Of a stretch of DNA of 64,000 nt, positions 61,152 through 64,000 are shown in pieces (the stretch's first letter is position 1; each line of letters starts with the position of its first letter). The stretch covers positions 1-64,000 of the forward strand of contig CAZVZH010000001.1 in assembly GCA_964630705.1 (NCBI GenBank), in the 5' to 3' direction. A model generated the notes under the pieces. The model was given only the letters and a program-made list of their open reading frames with translations. It ran no database searches and was not told the origin of the DNA. Both the position numbers and the translations under genes were made by a program. The DNA is from M3007 sp964630705. Lineage in GTDB: Bacteria > Bacteroidota > Bacteroidia > Chitinophagales > Saprospiraceae.

Positions 61152-61661
61152 ATGAGCAAAAAGTTAATTTATTCCTTCGCCCTCCTCGGCGCCTTCGCCA
61201 TTTTCGCACCGGCTTGCGGCGATACGGACCCCTGCAAAGATGTAGATTGTGGCGTTAACGGCGCCTGCTTCGAAGGCGTTTGCGTCTGCAATATCGGCTA
61301 TGAAGGCGCCGCCTGCGCTGAAGAATGGGCCACGAAATTCCTGGGCTCTTACCTGGGTAAAGATGTTTGCGGCCCGGACACGTACAATTTGACCCAACCG
61401 GCTGTCATCACCCGCCTCAGCGAATCCAAGATCCGGATTTCCAACTTCGGCGGCTTCCAATCGTTTATCGATGCCGATATCAACCTGGAATCGGCCGGTT
61501 CGACTACCGCCCAATTAATTGAGTTCACCAACTTTACCGACCCGGCTCAACGCAAATTCACGGGCACTGCGAAAATCAGTGGCAACAAACTGACCGGTTC
61601 CTACACCGTTACCTATTCCGACAATACCAGCGACTCCTGCACCTTCGAATACACGAAGTAA
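61152..61661 (+). CDS. Lipoprotein with an EGF-like domain
   Basis: 169 residues. Lipobox FAPAC (Cys22), then an EGF-like module of six cysteines, CKDVDCGVNGACFEGVCVC plus GYEGAAC (about 28-55), calcium-binding EGF-like in spacing. The rest (about 60-169) is a lipocalin-like small barrel seen in Bacteroidota lipoproteins (FLGSYLGKDVCGPDTYN, KITGTAKISGNKLTGSYTVTYSDNTSDSCTFEY-like strands). Surface or periplasmic. Promoter upstream, perfect palindromic terminator downstream. Confidence 0.8.
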   Translation: MSKKLIYSFALLGAFAIFAPACGDTDPCKDVDCGVNGACFEGVCVCNIGYEGAACAEEWATKFLGSYLGKDVCGPDTYNLTQPAVITRLSESKIRISNFGGFQSFIDADINLESAGSTTAQLIEFTNFTDPAQRKFTGTAKISGNKLTGSYTVTYSDNTSDSCTFEYTK

Positions 61662-61668
61662 GCGCACT

Positions 61669-61730
61669 TAACATTCCCATAAAAAAACGCCCCTCAGCAT
61701 GCTGAGGGGCGTTTTTTTATGGGAATGTTA
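61669..61730. terminator. Perfect 62-bp palindromic bidirectional terminator
   Basis: The 31 bases from 61669 are the exact reverse complement of 61700-61730 with no unpaired centre. The core CGCCCCTCAGCATGCTGAGGGGCG is flanked by seven A on the left and seven T on the right, then ATGGGAATGTTA. It serves both convergent genes. Confidence 0.93.
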
Positions 61731-61738
61731 TCTACAAA

Positions 61739-62206
61739 TTAATTGCCGCCGCCTTGCTTGCTGGCCCCGGGGCGTTTCTTCTGGTCTTCTGCTGCCTTTA
61801 CCGGGTCGCTCGTAACCGGAGCAGCGCCGCTACGCGTTTTTTGTTGTTCCACATTACCCTCCTGTACGGCGCCGCCACGCGTTTTTTGCGGGTCTTGCGG
61901 AGCGGTTTGCGGCATGGGGTCTTTTTTCGTAGTGCTGGTGTTAGATCTTTTCTTCACACCAGGCTTCGGAGCCACCGCGGGCGTGGCAGGTTGTGCAGCC
62001 AGGAATTCGTCGTAGCGGCGTTGGGCCTCTTCGTTTACCCGGGTGGTGCACTCTTCCTGCTTTTGGGCGCGGTATTCATCCAGCTGAGCCGTAATAGCCG
62101 CGGCAATTTCCTGTTTTTGTTGCTCGAGGGTTTTGCCGCCGAAAGCTGTGAGGGTCACAAAGCCGGCAGCGAGGATGAGGCCGGCAAACATGAGTTTCTT
62201 ATTCAT
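61739..62206 (-). CDS. Small secreted protein with Q/K-rich C-terminal repeats
   Basis: 155 residues. Signal peptide (about 1-22, ...TLTAFGG). A charged helical segment (about 25-70; EEC and RVNEEAQRRYDEFL) is followed by a low-complexity tail with short repeats: QKTRGGAVQEG, QQKTRSGAAP and KKRPGASKQG. No family recognised. Shares the 'helix with a Cys, then RV..E..R.' pattern with the neighbouring lipoprotein 46 bases upstream on the same strand; probably one transcript. Confidence 0.65.
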   Translation of the reverse strand: MNKKLMFAGLILAAGFVTLTAFGGKTLEQQKQEIAAAITAQLDEYRAQKQEECTTRVNEEAQRRYDEFLAAQPATPAVAPKPGVKKRSNTSTTKKDPMPQTAPQDPQKTRGGAVQEGNVEQQKTRSGAAPVTSDPVKAAEDQKKRPGASKQGGGN

Positions 62207-62251
62207 AAGTGGTAGTTGTCTTTAGAAGTGAAGGTTGAGACGGAAACAAAT

Positions 62252-62494
62252 TTACTGAATGGTTTGGTTGGCTTCGGCTTCTGCCTTCAGACGGTCGAAT
62301 TCAGCCGTTACACGCGCATCAAATTCGGCGTCGCACTTGGCGGTTTCTTCGGTATCGATCGTTGCTTTGCCGGCTTCAACGCCTTTTTGAATTTCTGCCT
62401 GCACTTGCTCGTCAGTGAGCAATTTCTCGCCGCAAGACATCATACCCAGCGAAAGCAGTAATCCAGAGCAAATTCCAAGAATTGTTTTTTTCAT
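62252..62494 (-). CDS. Small helical lipoprotein
   Basis: 80 residues. The signal peptide ends in LGMMSC (Cys21). The mature 60 residues are one amphipathic, acidic helix (LLTDEQVQAEIQKGVEAGKATI, then AKCDAEFDARVTAEFDRLKAEAEA). Similar in pattern, not identity, to the helical part of the protein encoded at 61739-62206. Likely a paralogous pair in one transcript with the promoter at 62530-62537. Confidence 0.65.
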   Translation of the reverse strand: MKKTILGICSGLLLSLGMMSCGEKLLTDEQVQAEIQKGVEAGKATIDTEETAKCDAEFDARVTAEFDRLKAEAEANQTIQ

Positions 62495-62529
62495 GTGAAA
62501 TGTGATTTACTGGTTTAAAAAATTTTGTG

Positions 62530-62537
62530 CAAAAGTA
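62530..62537 (-). promoter_or_regulatory. Bacteroidota -7 element (TACTTTTG on minus strand)
   Basis: Exact TAnnTTTG match 35 bases before the ATG at 62494; would drive both small-protein genes. Confidence 0.58.
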
Positions 62538-62731
62538 GGCGATCACCCGGTGTTAACGCCAGCCTTTCCCGACTTTTAGAAAAAATTTGAATAGCCGGAA
62601 TTCTGCCGAGTAAACGAACGCCGGGTTTTCCCGGGGAAACGGCTTTTTCTTCGCTACATTGTGGCGTTTAGGGTCCCAAACCGATGAACGGACAGTCCCT
62701 TTTTCACAAAAATAATTCAAATAAAGCGGTA

Positions 62732-64000
62732 ATGCCCAGGATTATTCCCGTAACACTGCTCTTCCTGTTCCTCCCTTTTTTGCAGGCGCTCCAGGCGCAG
62801 TCGGATGACGCCGCAACCGGAGAATTGCTCGAAAATTTTTTCCGGGATAATGAGCAGGCCACCGAATCGGACGCCCAGCTGTTTTTGGAATACCTGGACA
62901 ATTTGCGCCAGCGCCCGCTCGACCTCAACTGGGCCACCCGGGAAGAACTCGCCGCTTTGCACCTGCTCAATGAAATTCAAATCGAAAATTTTCTGGCCTA
63001 TCGCAGCTCCCTCGGGCCGCTGCTCAACGCGCTCGAATTGCAAGCCGTACCTGGCTGGGAACTTACCGATATCCGGCGCATCCTGCCGTTCGCCGGGTTC
63101 AATACCGGCCTCGACACCCGTAACCGGCCCTTGTGGCGCGGCCTCTGGGAAGGCCAAAATGAAATGCTGGTGCGATGGGGGCGACCCACCCCACCCCGGT
63201 ATACGACTTCCGTTGAAGGCCAACCCAATGCCTGGGCCTTGCGCTACCGGCATAATTTTGACAGCCGACTGCGTTTTGGTTTTACCGCCGAAAACGACCC
63301 TGGAGAAGCTTTTTTTAAGGGCAGCAACGCCCATGGTTTTGATTTTTACAGCGCGCATGTTTACCTGGAAAAACTCAATAAAACGGTAGATGCTGTAGCC
63401 CTGGGCGACTTTGCCGCTCGCTTGGGCCAGGGTTTATTACTGCAAACCAGCTTCGCTCCCGGAAAATCTGCCGAAACCACCTCCATAGCCCGGGGCGGCC
63501 GAAAAATCCGGCCCTACGCCGCTTTCGGCGAAGCTTTTTTCCTGCGCGGCGCCGCCGCTTCTTTTTGCCTGGGCAAAAACTGGGACCTGACAGCCATGGC
63601 CTCCAACCGGCTGCGCGATGCTAATGTGCTCGCTCCCCCACCCGATAGCATCGACCCGGATTTTCCGGAAGTCGTTTTCTCCTCCCTGCAAACCTCCGGC
63701 TTGCACCGCACGGCGTCTGAAGTTGCCGATGAAAAAGCCATTCGGGAGTGGCTGGGCGCAATTTCGGTGTCGCGCAATTGGTCCAATGGCCAAATTTCTG
63801 CTAACTACCTGCTGCTGGAGTACGACAAACCCTGGCGTCCCAGTCCGGCGCCCTACCGCCAGTTCGTCTTTGCTGGCAACCGGCTTTCAGCCGCCAGTAT
63901 CGATTATTTCTGGCGGCAACGCAACTGGTACGCCTTCGGCGAAATTGCCCGTAGCGGCAACGGCGGCATGGCTGCGATCAATGGTATTTTGTTCAGTGCA
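62732..64000 (+). CDS. Helix-hairpin-helix secreted protein, 5' part (runs off the window)
   Basis: 423 codons are visible and the frame is still open at base 64000. Start set at ATG 62732, which gives a signal peptide (MPRIIPVTLLFLFLPFLQALQAQ-type, cleavage near residue 23); ATG 62684 is in frame but only adds 16 polar residues. After the signal comes a helix-hairpin-helix-like stretch (about 55-110; PLDLNWATREELAALHLLNEIQIENFLAYRSSLGPLL), then alternating strands rich in aromatic residues that look like an outer-membrane barrel. Bacteroidota proteins of this plan are about 650-700 residues; function unknown. Confidence 0.78.
   Translation, partial: MPRIIPVTLLFLFLPFLQALQAQSDDAATGELLENFFRDNEQATESDAQLFLEYLDNLRQRPLDLNWATREELAALHLLNEIQIENFLAYRSSLGPLLNALELQAVPGWELTDIRRILPFAGFNTGLDTRNRPLWRGLWEGQNEMLVRWGRPTPPRYTTSVEGQPNAWALRYRHNFDSRLRFGFTAENDPGEAFFKGSNAHGFDFYSAHVYLEKLNKTVDAVALGDFAARLGQGLLLQTSFAPGKSAETTSIARGGRKIRPYAAFGEAFFLRGAAASFCLGKNWDLTAMASNRLRDANVLAPPPDSIDPDFPEVVFSSLQTSGLHRTASEVADEKAIREWLGAISVSRNWSNGQISANYLLLEYDKPWRPSPAPYRQFVFAGNRLSAASIDYFWRQRNWYAFGEIARSGNGGMAAINGILFSA

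Overview
The window comes from a free-living member of the Bacteroidota, most likely a Saprospiria-like lineage (the rank is inference). The evidence is consistent: type IX secretion (T9SS) C-terminal sorting domains of both the type A and the gliding-motility CHU_C kind, SprB-type repeats, a PorP/SprF protein beside a PorE-like OmpA protein, many 'Cys after a short hydrophobic stretch' lipoproteins, and at least 18 matches to the Bacteroidota -7 promoter element TAnnTTTG close upstream of genes. Most of the window has moderate-to-high GC; about 51.3-56.5 kb is visibly AT-richer. No CRISPR array, prophage, integrase or complete insertion sequence was found.

Layout. 1-8.6 kb: 3' end of a KirBac-type K+ channel, kdsB (LPS Kdo activation), a LysM protein, a lipoprotein-ribH-MBL hydrolase operon, an OmpA lipoprotein-LuxC acyl-CoA reductase-trmD operon, and a double zinc-ribbon protein. 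8.6-13.4 kb: tRNA-His with its terminator, a DUF1573 lipoprotein, aroK, an intergenic hairpin repeat, an atypical recQ, tRNA-Ser with its terminator, and a secreted protein with a CotH-like kinase signature. 13.7-23.1 kb: an M43 metalloprotease with a T9SS tail, DUF423, a membrane-anchored DUF3352-like/beta-propeller protein, and a 1451-residue T9SS cargo (thioredoxin-like domain, SprB and Ig-like repeats, HYR domain). 23.2-28.9 kb: a beta-phosphoglucomutase-like protein with a degraded active site and no ATG, a lipoprotein, a GH13 lipoprotein, Kup, and a GT9 glycosyltransferase. 29-38.3 kb: a T9SS/surface region with PorP, PorE-like OmpA, a CHU_C protein, a 1397-residue repeat protein ending in an S74 intramolecular chaperone, and a small T9SS-tailed partner. 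38.4-42.9 kb: an NTF2-like protein, a fused branched-chain 2-oxoacid dehydrogenase E1, a sterol-desaturase-family hydroxylase, a rhodanese lipoprotein and a small secreted protein.

43-48.3 kb is a compact molybdenum cofactor locus: a small uncharacterised protein, moaE-moaD-TauE transporter (minus), moaA (plus), moeA (minus), moaC-mobA (plus). It covers MPT synthesis, Mo insertion and MGD formation, but moaB/mog, molybdate uptake and any molybdoenzyme lie elsewhere. 48.4-57.7 kb: a coiled-coil membrane protein, tamB, speA-type arginine decarboxylase, a DEDDh exonuclease and a GT4 glycosyltransferase. 57.7-64 kb: a YfhO-family membrane protein, an alpha/beta hydrolase, an EGF-like lipoprotein, a perfect 62-bp palindromic terminator, two small secreted/lipoproteins that look related, and the 5' part of a helix-hairpin-helix outer-membrane-type protein that runs off the end.

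I did not find a clear new defence or signalling system. The best leads are the inactive-looking phosphoglucomutase paralogue beside a GH13 lipoprotein, the S74-chaperoned surface fibre with its T9SS partner, an over-represented GGGTAGGG octamer that fits the E. coli KOPS consensus, a strong hairpin 13 nt before the tamB start, and the perfect 62-bp palindrome.
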